A DNA stretch of 6,304 nucleotides from contig JACQYG010000282.1 in the NCBI GenBank assembly GCA_016208345.1, positions 1-6,304 of the forward strand, read 5' to 3'. Below, piece after piece: positions 1 through 6,304 of the stretch. A model generated the notes under the pieces. It was not told where the DNA came from. It searched no databases and saw nothing but the letters and a program-made list of their open reading frames with translations. This DNA is from Chloroflexota bacterium (GTDB lineage Bacteria > Chloroflexota > DTOL01 > JACQYG01). Made by a program: the position numbers and the translations under genes. Numbering within the stretch: the first letter of the stretch is position 1; every line of letters starts with the position of its first letter.

Positions 1-2595
1 CTCTTTCTCCTGTTCTCCCTGGGGCCGGAGATATACACCGATTATCTCTGGTACGACAACCTGGGTTTGGCCTCGGTGTTCCTGATCCGCTTCCAGGCCC
101 GCATCGGCATCTTCCTGGCGGGGTCCATAGCCTTCCTCCTTCTTTTTCTCGCCAACGCCGGCATTGCCCGGGCGCTCTCGCCCCGAGGCCCGGCTACGTC
201 TTGGGCCCGGGGCGCCTTGTCCCTTCCCATCCTGGTCGCCGGCATTATCCTGGCCGCCTTCATGGGACTGGCAGCGCAAAGTGGCTGGGTCAGGCTGCTG
301 CGCTATCTCAACGCCACACCTTTTGGACTCAAAGACCCCATCTTCGACCAAGACATCTCCTTCTACGTCTTCACCTTGCCGGTCTACCGCTTCGTGCAGT
401 CATGGCTATTCTCGGCCCTGATCCTGATACTCCTCGCCACCGCCGTCATCTACGCCATCAGCCTGGGTCGGTTTCAGTTGACCCAGGCGGTGAAGGGCCA
501 CCTGTCGGCCCTGGGGTCGCTGATCCTGGCCCTGGTGGCGTGGAACTACTGGCTGGACATCTACGAGTTAGTCTATTCCCCCCGGGGTGTGGTCTTCGGG
601 GCCAGCTACACCGACGTCAACGCCCAGTGGGGAGCCCTCACCATCCTGGCGATCATCGCCCTGGCCTGCGCCCTCCTGCTCCTGGTCAACGTCTTTCTGC
701 GGGCCTTGCGCGCCATCGTCTTCGCCGTGGGAGCGTGGGTGGTGGCGGTAGTATTGCTGGCCCAGGTCTACCCCAGCATTGTCCAGAACTTCCAGGTCAA
801 ACCCAGTGAGTTCAACAAGGAAAAGCCCTACATCGAGTACAACATCCGGTTCACCCGCCTGGCTTACGGCCTGGACTCCATTCAAGACGTAGACTATCCC
901 GCCGAGGACTCGCCCAGCGCCCAGGACATCCAGAAAAGCTCTGACACCATCGCCAACATCCGGCTCTGGGACTACCGGCCTCTCTTGCAGACCTACGAAC
1001 AACTGCAAACCATCCGGCCCTATTACGACTTTCTAGATGTAGACGTCGACCGCTACCACATCGCCGGTAAGTACCGCCAGGTCATGCTCAGCGTCCGGGA
1101 GCTGGCCCAGGAGAAGCTCACAGACAAGGCCCAGACCTGGATCAACCAGCGTCTCATCTACACCCACGGCTACGGGCTGGCCATGACACCGGTGAACGAT
1201 ATCCTGCCCGACGGTTCGCCGAACCTCCTGGTCAAGAACATACCGCCAGTGGGCGAGCCCAAGATCAACCGCCCCGAGATCTATTTTGGCGAGAAAACCG
1301 ACAACTACGTGATCGTCAATACCAAGACCAAGGAGTTCGACTACCCTTTGGGTGAGCAGAATGCCTTCACCACCTACCAAGGCCGGGGTGGGGTGGCCTT
1401 GAATTCGCTGGTGCGTCGCCTGGCCTTCGCCTTGCGCTTCGGCGATGCGAACATCATCCTGACCGACGCCATCACCCCAGAAAGCCGTATCCTCTTCACC
1501 CGTGAGATCTCGGCCCGGGTCCAGGAAATCGCGCCTTTCCTCCTTTACGATCACGATCCCTATCCTGTGGTGGTGGAGGGCAGGATCTATTGGATCCAGG
1601 ATGCCTATACCCATACTGACCGCTTCCCGTACAGCGAGCCGTACCACGGGCGGCTCAATTACATCCGTAACTCGGTCAAGGTGGTCATCGATGCCTACCA
1701 GGGCCAGGTGACCTACTACGTCGTTGACGAGGCTGACCCCTTGATCAGGGCCTATCGGGGCATCTTCCCCCAGTTGTTCCAGCCAGTCTCCGCCATACCA
1801 GCCGGGCTCAAGGCCCATTTCCGCTATCCCGAGGACCTTTTCAACATCCAGGCCGAGATATTCCGAACCTATCATATGGAGGATACCCAGGTCTTCTACA
1901 ACAAAGAGGATCTCTGGGCTATCCCCAGAGAGACCGTCCAGGGCAAAGAGCAGCAGATGGAGGCCTATTACGTCCTCCTGCGCCTGCCGGGCAGCGACAA
2001 GGACGAATTCATGCTCATGCTGCCCTTCACCCCTGCCAACCGGCAAAACCTGGAAGCGTGGCTGGCGGCGAAGAGCGACGGCGCGGATTACGGGAAGCGG
2101 GTGGTCTTTCGCTTTCCCAAGGACAAACTGGTGTACGGGCCAGCCCAGGTGGAGGCCCGGGTAAACCAGGATCCGGTCATATCCGGCCAACTCACCCTAT
2201 GGAGCCAGGCCGGGTCGCGAGTGATCCGGGGCAACCTCCTGGTGATCCCCATCGAGAAATCGCTTCTGTACATCCAGCCCCTGTACCTCCTGGCCGAGAA
2301 GGGCCAGATACCCCAGCTCAAGCGGGTGATCGTGGCCGTCTCGGATCGCATCGCCATGGAGCCCACCTTCCAGGAGGCCCTGGCCAAGGTATTCACCGGC
2401 CTTCCTTCCGCGCCGCCGACCCTGACGACCCCAGCACCGGCCGGAGATGTCGCCGGGTTGATCCAATCGGCCAACGATCATTACAACAAGGCCCAAGAAT
2501 ATCTCCGGGGCGGGGACTGGGCCCGCTACGGCGAGGAGATGAAGGCCCTGGAGCAGGATCTGAAGAAGCTGGCGGAGCTGGCACCGAAGAAATAG
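1..2595 (+). CDS. UPF0182 (COG1615) family integral membrane protein, 5' end outside window
   Basis: The frame is open from base 1 to the TAG at 2593-2595, giving 864 visible residues. The first 22 (LFLLFSLGPEIYTDYLWYDN...) are the end of the family's first membrane helix and its conserved Trp/Tyr loop, so the start lies upstream and the TTG at 67 is not it. Hydrophobic helices follow at about residues 35-56, 73-92, 135-155, 168-190, 211-233 and 238-262. Next comes the family hallmark KPSEFNKEKPYIEYNI...TRLAYGLD (about 267-292) and a large soluble domain with other recognisable blocks: RPEIYFGE, EFDYPLGEQN, YIRNSVKVVIDAY, RYPEDLF, YHMEDTQVFYNKEDLW. A Pro/Ala/Thr linker precedes a final helical segment (about 817-864) that is also typical of the family. 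The architecture is about seven helices plus a big domain, probably outside the cytoplasm (inferred). UPF0182 has no established biochemical function, and I assign none. Family assignment is very secure. Confidence 0.96.
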   Translation, partial: LFLLFSLGPEIYTDYLWYDNLGLASVFLIRFQARIGIFLAGSIAFLLLFLANAGIARALSPRGPATSWARGALSLPILVAGIILAAFMGLAAQSGWVRLLRYLNATPFGLKDPIFDQDISFYVFTLPVYRFVQSWLFSALILILLATAVIYAISLGRFQLTQAVKGHLSALGSLILALVAWNYWLDIYELVYSPRGVVFGASYTDVNAQWGALTILAIIALACALLLLVNVFLRALRAIVFAVGAWVVAVVLLAQVYPSIVQNFQVKPSEFNKEKPYIEYNIRFTRLAYGLDSIQDVDYPAEDSPSAQDIQKSSDTIANIRLWDYRPLLQTYEQLQTIRPYYDFLDVDVDRYHIAGKYRQVMLSVRELAQEKLTDKAQTWINQRLIYTHGYGLAMTPVNDILPDGSPNLLVKNIPPVGEPKINRPEIYFGEKTDNYVIVNTKTKEFDYPLGEQNAFTTYQGRGGVALNSLVRRLAFALRFGDANIILTDAITPESRILFTREISARVQEIAPFLLYDHDPYPVVVEGRIYWIQDAYTHTDRFPYSEPYHGRLNYIRNSVKVVIDAYQGQVTYYVVDEADPLIRAYRGIFPQLFQPVSAIPAGLKAHFRYPEDLFNIQAEIFRTYHMEDTQVFYNKEDLWAIPRETVQGKEQQMEAYYVLLRLPGSDKDEFMLMLPFTPANRQNLEAWLAAKSDGADYGKRVVFRFPKDKLVYGPAQVEARVNQDPVISGQLTLWSQAGSRVIRGNLLVIPIEKSLLYIQPLYLLAEKGQIPQLKRVIVAVSDRIAMEPTFQEALAKVFTGLPSAPPTLTTPAPAGDVAGLIQSANDHYNKAQEYLRGGDWARYGEEMKALEQDLKKLAELAPKK

Positions 2596-2601
2596 CCAAT
2601 T

Positions 2602-2617
2602 TCTTTACTAGTAAAGA
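2602..2617. promoter_or_regulatory. Perfect 16-bp palindrome in the spacer after the UPF0182 gene
   Basis: TCTTTACTAGTAAAGA is its own reverse complement and begins 6 bp after the UPF0182 stop codon. It sits in the most A/T-rich part of an otherwise GC-rich window. It could be a dyad operator for a dimeric regulator, or form a weak 6-bp stem with a CTAG loop in RNA. No T-run follows it, so it does not look like an intrinsic terminator. Function is unknown, and a chance palindrome cannot be excluded. Confidence 0.25.
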
Positions 2618-2629
2618 GAGCTCTTGGCG

Positions 2630-2688
2630 ATGGTGAAAGGAAGGTCAGGGCCCTTCGGGACCGCTCCCAGGCACTGTGGCGGGAGCTC
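2630..2688 (+). other. Possible N-terminal extension of the HhH-GPD-like gene
   Basis: No stop codon occurs between 2596 and the ATG at 2689 in the frame of the downstream gene. From about 2641 the codons in that frame end in G or C in 14 of 16 cases and read KVRALRDRSQALWREL, a plausible helix. Codons 2596-2640 mostly end in A or T and look non-coding. No ATG, GTG or TTG occurs in this frame before 2689; only CTG at 2674 is available. An ATG at 2630 with GAGAG 9 nt upstream (2616-2620) is in another frame, which runs 20 codons to a TGA at 2690-2692 and overlaps the ATG at 2689 as ATGA. Either that short ORF is a coupled leader, or one indel (sequencing error or real mutation) separates a true start at 2630 from the main frame. 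Confidence 0.3.
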
Positions 2689-3705
2689 ATGAGACCAAAC
2701 CGACGGGTAAAGGTTGCTGCCCAGCAATGCCAGAGGATCGCTCTACTCCTTCGTGAACAAGGGCTCGTCCCGAAGACCTATGCCACCCTGGAACGGGCCT
2801 CCCCGGACCTGCCACCGGACCGGCTGACCGACTACTACTTCTTCCTCTCCATGCTCCTTTTCGATTTCAAGGGCATGGAGGCCCAGATCGGCAGCCGCGT
2901 CCTTCACGGCGCCGATCTCTTCTTTGCCCTGGCCCGGCGTCGTGCGGAGGTGGAGCCCGACTTCTTCACCAGCTCACGCCTGGCCGAGATCACCACAGAG
3001 GGATTGGCGGCGGTATTTTCCCTGGACGGCTCGCCAGGCAACACCCTGCTGCCGCGCTGCCAGGAGAGGGCGGAGATCTTGCGCGACGGGGCCGCGCGGC
3101 TTTTGAGCGGCTACCGCGGCAGTGCCCGAGAGCTGCTCGACGCCTCGGAGGGCTATCTTCATCGCCGCCACGGAATGGGCCTCCTGGGCGCGCTGGCGGA
3201 CTTTCGGGGTTATCGCGATCCGCACTTCAAGAAAGCCTTCGTCTTGCTCAAATTCCTCTCGGCGCAAGGTCACTACGCGATAAAGGATAAAGAGAATCTT
3301 TACATCCCGGTTGACTATCACCTCCTGCGGGTAGCCCTACGGTCGGGGATGGTTGATGTGTGTGAATCCGGCCTCAAGCGGAAACTCAAGGAAAGACAGG
3401 AGGCGTCCCCGGGGGAGGAGGACGAGGTCCGTGAGGCGGTCAAGTTAGCTTACAAAGAGGTGGAGAAGGCCTCAGACCTGGACGTGTTCCGCCTGGACGA
3501 GATCTTCTGGACCTTGGGCCGGAGCTGCTGCCACTACTCCCGCCCGCCGCGCTGTAGCCAGTGCGACCGCTCCGGTTGCAGTGTAATGGAATCCTTCCAC
3601 GTAACCTGCCCTGGGCGATGTCTCATCTCCCCGGTCTGCCGAGGCGCCCGCGATGGCTCATACCAGGCTTTCTTCGAGCCGGCGATCACGACGATTTTCT
3701 ACTGA
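2689..3705 (+). CDS. HhH-GPD (endonuclease III/MutY-like) superfamily protein with C-terminal Fe-S-type cysteine cluster; QNG1-like alternative
   Basis: This is a 338-residue soluble protein with no signal peptide or membrane helix. Residues 206-222 (IPVDYHLLRVALRSGMV) closely resemble the endonuclease III segment VDTHIFRVCNR, which makes Asp209 the likely counterpart of the catalytic Asp. Residues 276-297 (LGRSC-CHYSRPPRCSQCDRSGC) resemble the MutY/Nth 4Fe-4S loop and span the same 17 residues from first to last Cys, but the spacing is C-x7-C-x2-C-x4-C (281, 289, 292, 297) rather than C-x6-C-x2-C-x5-C. Three more Cys follow at 307, 311 and 317. The usual LPGVGxKTA hairpin is not evident; residues 171-187 (DFRGYRDPHFKKAFVLL) occupy its place. 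The N-terminal half (LTDYYFFLSMLLFDF; LLPRCQERAEILRDGAARLL) recalls queuosine-salvage glycosidases (DUF2419/QNG1), which are distant relatives of HhH-GPD enzymes. Activity could be base excision or nucleoside hydrolysis; the substrate is unknown. The GGGAG at 2681-2685 is only 3 nt from the ATG, so the start is uncertain. Confidence 0.7.
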   Translation: MRPNRRVKVAAQQCQRIALLLREQGLVPKTYATLERASPDLPPDRLTDYYFFLSMLLFDFKGMEAQIGSRVLHGADLFFALARRRAEVEPDFFTSSRLAEITTEGLAAVFSLDGSPGNTLLPRCQERAEILRDGAARLLSGYRGSARELLDASEGYLHRRHGMGLLGALADFRGYRDPHFKKAFVLLKFLSAQGHYAIKDKENLYIPVDYHLLRVALRSGMVDVCESGLKRKLKERQEASPGEEDEVREAVKLAYKEVEKASDLDVFRLDEIFWTLGRSCCHYSRPPRCSQCDRSGCSVMESFHVTCPGRCLISPVCRGARDGSYQAFFEPAITTIFY

Positions 3706-3717
3706 GTCCCGTCAAAT

Positions 3718-6159
3718 ATGAAGAGAAGACTCCACATAACCTCCGAGGAACTGGGCTACCTGATACTGATCCTCCTGGCTTTGCTGGGCCTGGGGATCGA
3801 ACTCTGGTTTTTGCTAGGCCCTCCCGGCTGGCCCACCACAGCTAGGGTCTTAATCCCTCCCACCTCGACGCCCATCCCTACACCCACTGCGGCTCCCACC
3901 CCCACTCCGGATCCAGCTCCTTTACTCAGCCAGGCCGAAAGCTCTCGGCGGAATGGTGATTTCGACGCGGCTATCAAAGGATTCAGGGTCATCATTGATG
4001 GCTTTCCCGCCACCTCCCAGGCTCTCTCCGCCCGATTGGGGCTGGGCCAGACCTACCTGCAAGCCGGCAAGGCCTCCCTGGCAGTGGAGGAATTGAACCG
4101 CTTTCTGGCCGCTTCGCCCGACGACCCGCGGGTGCCTGAGGCCCGATTTGCGCTGGGCCAGAGCTACGCGAAATTGAAAGAATGGGAAAAGGCCGCGGCC
4201 AATTATCAGGCTTGCCGCCAGGCGCGCCCCGAGATCGCCGCTTACCTGAGTGACCTCCTGGGCGACGTGTATTCCGGAATGGGCCAGCATCGGGGGGCCA
4301 TCGAGGAATACCGAAAAGCCCTGGAGGACGCCGAGCTCCCCCTCGCGCAAGAATTCCGGACCAGGGAAAAACTGGCTGCTTCATACCAACGAGTCAAGGA
4401 ATACGCACTGGCCGTGGAGCAGTATGATCAGATACTGAGAAAATCCCGGAGTAACTGGTACCGTGCCCAGGTAGAGCATGAGCTGGGCACTACGTACCGC
4501 GATTGGGGGAAAACGGCACCGGCTCTGGAGCACTTCAAATCCTCGGCTGCGGCCTATCTCGGGAGCCCCTTCGCTCGCTTGAGCGTCCTGGAGGCGCAGA
4601 AGCTTGCGCCAGGCAGCATTCCACCTTTGCAGCGGGCCCAGGTATACTACTTCAACCGCGATTATGACTCCGCCCGGCAGGTGTTGCGACAGGCCGCCTC
4701 GGTGGCCGGGCCGGAATCCAGCTACTACCTGGGCTTGACCGAAAAACGCAGCGGCAACTACGTTCAAGCGCTCAGGGAGTTCGATGAGCTCATCGCCCGA
4801 TTCCCCGGAGGCTCGCGATTCGGCGATGCCTGGCTGGAAAGGGCTCGCACCCAGGAATGGTCCGGAGACCTGGCGGGCGCTGTAGCCACCTATCACCGCT
4901 TTGCCCAGTTACATCCCTCGAGCCCCCATGCCGAGGTTGCCTTGTGGGAGGCCGCAGAACTCCTGGAGGACCAGAGACGTTGGGGGCCGGCCTTAGAGGA
5001 TTACCGCCAGATCACCCAACTTTTCCCAGCCGGGAAATACAAAGAAAAGGGCCTGTTCCGGCGAGGATTGGCCTACCTGCGCGGCCGCAGGCCGAACTAC
5101 GCTCTGGCAAGCCAGGCCTGGCAGCAGCTTCTGGAGCAATACCCACGATCTGAGTTGCGCAGCAAAGCCCTTTTCTGGTTGGGCAAGGCCTTGTTGCTTT
5201 CAGGCCAGCCGGAGACAGCTCGAGAGAAGTTTGCCCTTGCTCTGGAAATCCCATCCAAAGACTACTACACCCGGCGAGCGCAGGCGTTCCTGAAAGGGCA
5301 GTATGACGTCTCTCCAAAGGGACCCACGGTTTCGCCCGCGCTGGCTATGGACCTTCCCCAGGAGAAAGAGGCCTTTCGTCTGTGGTTGACCACCTGGCAT
5401 AGCGATCCGGCCGTTAACCTGGATTCGAACCAGGGAGAAACATGGCGGGGGGACCTGCATTTCCGGCGCGGAGAGGCTTTGGCGACCTGGGGCTTAACCG
5501 AGGAGGCCAGGGACGAGTTCTCCATGGTCACCGCCAGGTATGGGGGCGACCCGGTGGCCCTGTATCAGATGGCCCGGTATTTTCAGGAGAAGGGCCTGTA
5601 TCGCCTCTCCCAGGGCTGCGCCGAGGGCATAGTTAAATTAGCACCGGACAAGGATAACGATTCAGCGCCCAGGCACCTGCGCAAGCTGATATACCCGGTC
5701 TATTACCGTGACCTGGTGGTGCCAGAGGCAGCAAGATACAATCTCGACCCCCTTTGGTTTTTTGCCCTGATCTGGCAGGAAAGCCGCTTTGAGCCCGCAG
5801 CGATATCCATGGCCCAGGCCCGGGGCCTCACCCAGGTCATACCGTCCACGGGCCAATATATTGCCGAGAAATTGGGGAAAGAAGACTTCGTCCTGGAAGA
5901 CCTGGACCGCCCCTACATCAGCATCATGTTCGGCACCTGGTACCTGGGCGAGCAGCTTCGGGAACTGGACGGGAACATCTACGGGGCCTTGGCTGCCTAC
6001 AACGGCGGTTTGGGGAACGTCTTCAAATGGGCCAACCATCAGGAGATCGGTGACGAGGATCTGTTTGTGGAAGACATACGATTCTCGGAGACGCAGTTGT
6101 ACGTGAAGGTCGTCTATCAGGTCTATCTGATCTACCAGGAGTTGTATGGCAGTGATTGA
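3718..6159 (+). CDS. Membrane-anchored lytic transglycosylase: TM anchor, Thr/Pro linker, TPR superhelix, C-terminal SLT domain
   Basis: This 813-residue protein probably cleaves peptidoglycan glycan strands outside the membrane. A positive N-terminus (MKRR) and one hydrophobic helix (about 12-33) form an uncleaved anchor with the C-terminus outside. A Thr/Pro linker (about 47-68) follows, then about a dozen TPR-like helical pairs between 69 and 645 (for example 102-133, 139-170, 333-363, 366-399, 444-477, 481-511, 578-608). The SLT domain covers about 660-810. Its motifs are WQESRFEPAAIS with probable catalytic Glu688, ARGLTQVIPSTG (701-712), AAYNGG (759-764) and ETQLYVKVVYQVYLIY (791-806). 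The layout recalls Slt70, where a helical superhelix precedes the catalytic domain, but with a membrane anchor and canonical TPR-like repeats. ATG 3718 is the only in-frame start after the previous stop, 12 bp upstream. No clear Shine-Dalgarno is visible, so expression may depend on coupling to the upstream gene. An alternative role as a non-catalytic scaffold is unlikely because the Glu is intact. Confidence 0.95.
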   Translation: MKRRLHITSEELGYLILILLALLGLGIELWFLLGPPGWPTTARVLIPPTSTPIPTPTAAPTPTPDPAPLLSQAESSRRNGDFDAAIKGFRVIIDGFPATSQALSARLGLGQTYLQAGKASLAVEELNRFLAASPDDPRVPEARFALGQSYAKLKEWEKAAANYQACRQARPEIAAYLSDLLGDVYSGMGQHRGAIEEYRKALEDAELPLAQEFRTREKLAASYQRVKEYALAVEQYDQILRKSRSNWYRAQVEHELGTTYRDWGKTAPALEHFKSSAAAYLGSPFARLSVLEAQKLAPGSIPPLQRAQVYYFNRDYDSARQVLRQAASVAGPESSYYLGLTEKRSGNYVQALREFDELIARFPGGSRFGDAWLERARTQEWSGDLAGAVATYHRFAQLHPSSPHAEVALWEAAELLEDQRRWGPALEDYRQITQLFPAGKYKEKGLFRRGLAYLRGRRPNYALASQAWQQLLEQYPRSELRSKALFWLGKALLLSGQPETAREKFALALEIPSKDYYTRRAQAFLKGQYDVSPKGPTVSPALAMDLPQEKEAFRLWLTTWHSDPAVNLDSNQGETWRGDLHFRRGEALATWGLTEEARDEFSMVTARYGGDPVALYQMARYFQEKGLYRLSQGCAEGIVKLAPDKDNDSAPRHLRKLIYPVYYRDLVVPEAARYNLDPLWFFALIWQESRFEPAAISMAQARGLTQVIPSTGQYIAEKLGKEDFVLEDLDRPYISIMFGTWYLGEQLRELDGNIYGALAAYNGGLGNVFKWANHQEIGDEDLFVEDIRFSETQLYVKVVYQVYLIYQELYGSD

Positions 6160-6184
6160 GTGGTGATTCGATGGCGATTCAGTT
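6152..6184. repeat. Three imperfect 11-bp direct repeats
   Basis: GTGATTGAGTG (6152-6162), GTGATTCGATG (6163-6173) and GCGATTCAGTT (6174-6184) lie head to tail with an exact 11-bp period. The first copy overlaps the end of the transglycosylase gene, and the others fill the gap to the convergent CAP gene. The period is close to one helical turn, which would suit a protein bound on one DNA face, but three degenerate copies could also arise by slippage or chance. No hairpin terminator is visible in this gap. Confidence 0.35.
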
Positions 6185-6186
6185 TT

Positions 6187-6304
6187 CTAGTTGGTGAAGT
6201 CCTGGGTGAACATGGAACCATGGATCCCGTCGGTGATGACGCCGATGCCCACCCGGCGGAATTCGGGTCGCAGGATATTGGCCACGTGCTCCGGGCTATT
6301 CATC
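6187..6304 (-). CDS. CAP/SCP-domain (CRISP/Ag5/PR-1-like) protein, C-terminal end only
   Basis: Reading the - strand from the window edge gives 38 residues and a TAG stop (complement of 6187-6189): MNSPEHVANILRPEFRRVGIGVITD..., ending SMFTQDFTN. This matches the C-terminal half of bacterial CAP/SCP-like domains: the W-M-x-S-P-x-H-x-x-N-I-L segment with its conserved His, then the GIGV strand and the final TQDF strand. The Met at the window edge is internal to the domain, so the start and most of the protein lie beyond base 6304. Proteins of this type are usually secreted or anchored to the surface; their molecular activity in bacteria is mostly undefined. The gene converges on the transglycosylase gene with 27 bp between stop codons, so it is a separate transcription unit. 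It is too short to be recognised by length and rests on the motifs alone. Confidence 0.85.
   Translation of the reverse strand, partial: MNSPEHVANILRPEFRRVGIGVITDGIHGSMFTQDFTN

Noticed and set aside
67..69. TTG at 67 as the start of the UPF0182 gene
   Set aside because: The frame continues to the window edge and the residues upstream (YTDYLWYDNLG) match the conserved region after the family's first membrane helix.
1033..2190. Long 385-codon open frame on the - strand inside the UPF0182 gene
   Set aside because: It lies opposite strongly conserved UPF0182 coding sequence, its translation resembles no known family, and long antisense frames are expected in GC-rich genes.
2613..2668. T-box-riboswitch-like fragments: AGAGAG, then GGTGAAAG, then GGGACCGC resembling the T-box core TGGNACCGCG
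   Set aside because: The pieces are packed within about 55 nt, whereas a T-box leader needs a long stem I and separate antiterminator. No terminator follows, the core match is incomplete, and the downstream gene is not an aminoacyl-tRNA synthetase, transporter or amino-acid biosynthesis gene.
3561..3845. 94-codon + strand frame bridging the HhH-GPD-like and transglycosylase genes
   Set aside because: It overlaps both well-supported genes in a different frame and has no recognisable domain. It is explained as a shadow frame.
3865..3925. Possible DNA repeat array in the CCCACN-rich stretch
   Set aside because: It is simply the coding sequence of the Thr/Pro linker of the transglycosylase, with irregular units and no separate repeat structure.
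6160..6186. Bidirectional terminator between the convergent genes
   Set aside because: No GC-rich inverted repeat with a flanking T-run can be found; the stretch holds direct repeats, not a hairpin.

Overview
The window is a GC-rich bacterial chromosomal segment. Three genes lie head to tail on the + strand, and the end of a fourth gene converges on them from the - strand. No RNA genes, mobile elements or CRISPR arrays are visible. The taxon is inferred, not shown. A UPF0182 membrane protein, a membrane-anchored lytic transglycosylase with a Thr/Pro ('TPTP'-type) linker, and strong G/C preference at third codon positions would fit Chloroflexota, but other GC-rich lineages that carry UPF0182 cannot be excluded.

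Layout. (1) Positions 1-2595 hold a UPF0182 (COG1615) integral membrane protein whose 5' end lies outside the window. (2) Positions 2596-2688 are a short spacer with a perfect 16-bp palindrome near its start. Its second half reads like coding sequence in frame with the next gene, so that gene's true start is uncertain. (3) Positions 2689-3705 encode a 338-residue protein that I place in the helix-hairpin-helix (HhH-GPD) DNA glycosylase superfamily. The grounds are an endonuclease III-like catalytic-Asp segment and a MutY/Nth-like C-terminal cysteine cluster. Its N-terminal half is also organised like queuosine-salvage (QNG1/DUF2419) proteins. (4) Positions 3718-6159, only 12 bp downstream, encode an 813-residue lytic transglycosylase with an N-terminal membrane anchor, a Thr/Pro linker, a long TPR-type superhelix and a C-terminal SLT domain. 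(5) Positions 6160-6186 separate the convergent genes and carry part of a three-copy 11-bp direct repeat. (6) Positions 6187-6304 are the C-terminal 38 codons of a CAP/SCP-domain protein on the - strand; the rest is outside the window.

Three of the four genes point to the cell envelope: UPF0182 with its large domain outside the membrane bundle, the transglycosylase cutting peptidoglycan, and the probably secreted CAP protein. The HhH-GPD-like gene is the odd one out. The tight same-strand spacing suggests that the + strand genes may be co-transcribed, but no promoter or strong terminator can be identified. I do not see convincing evidence of a new multi-gene system. The best lead is the unusual HhH-GPD-like protein and its uncertain 5' end.
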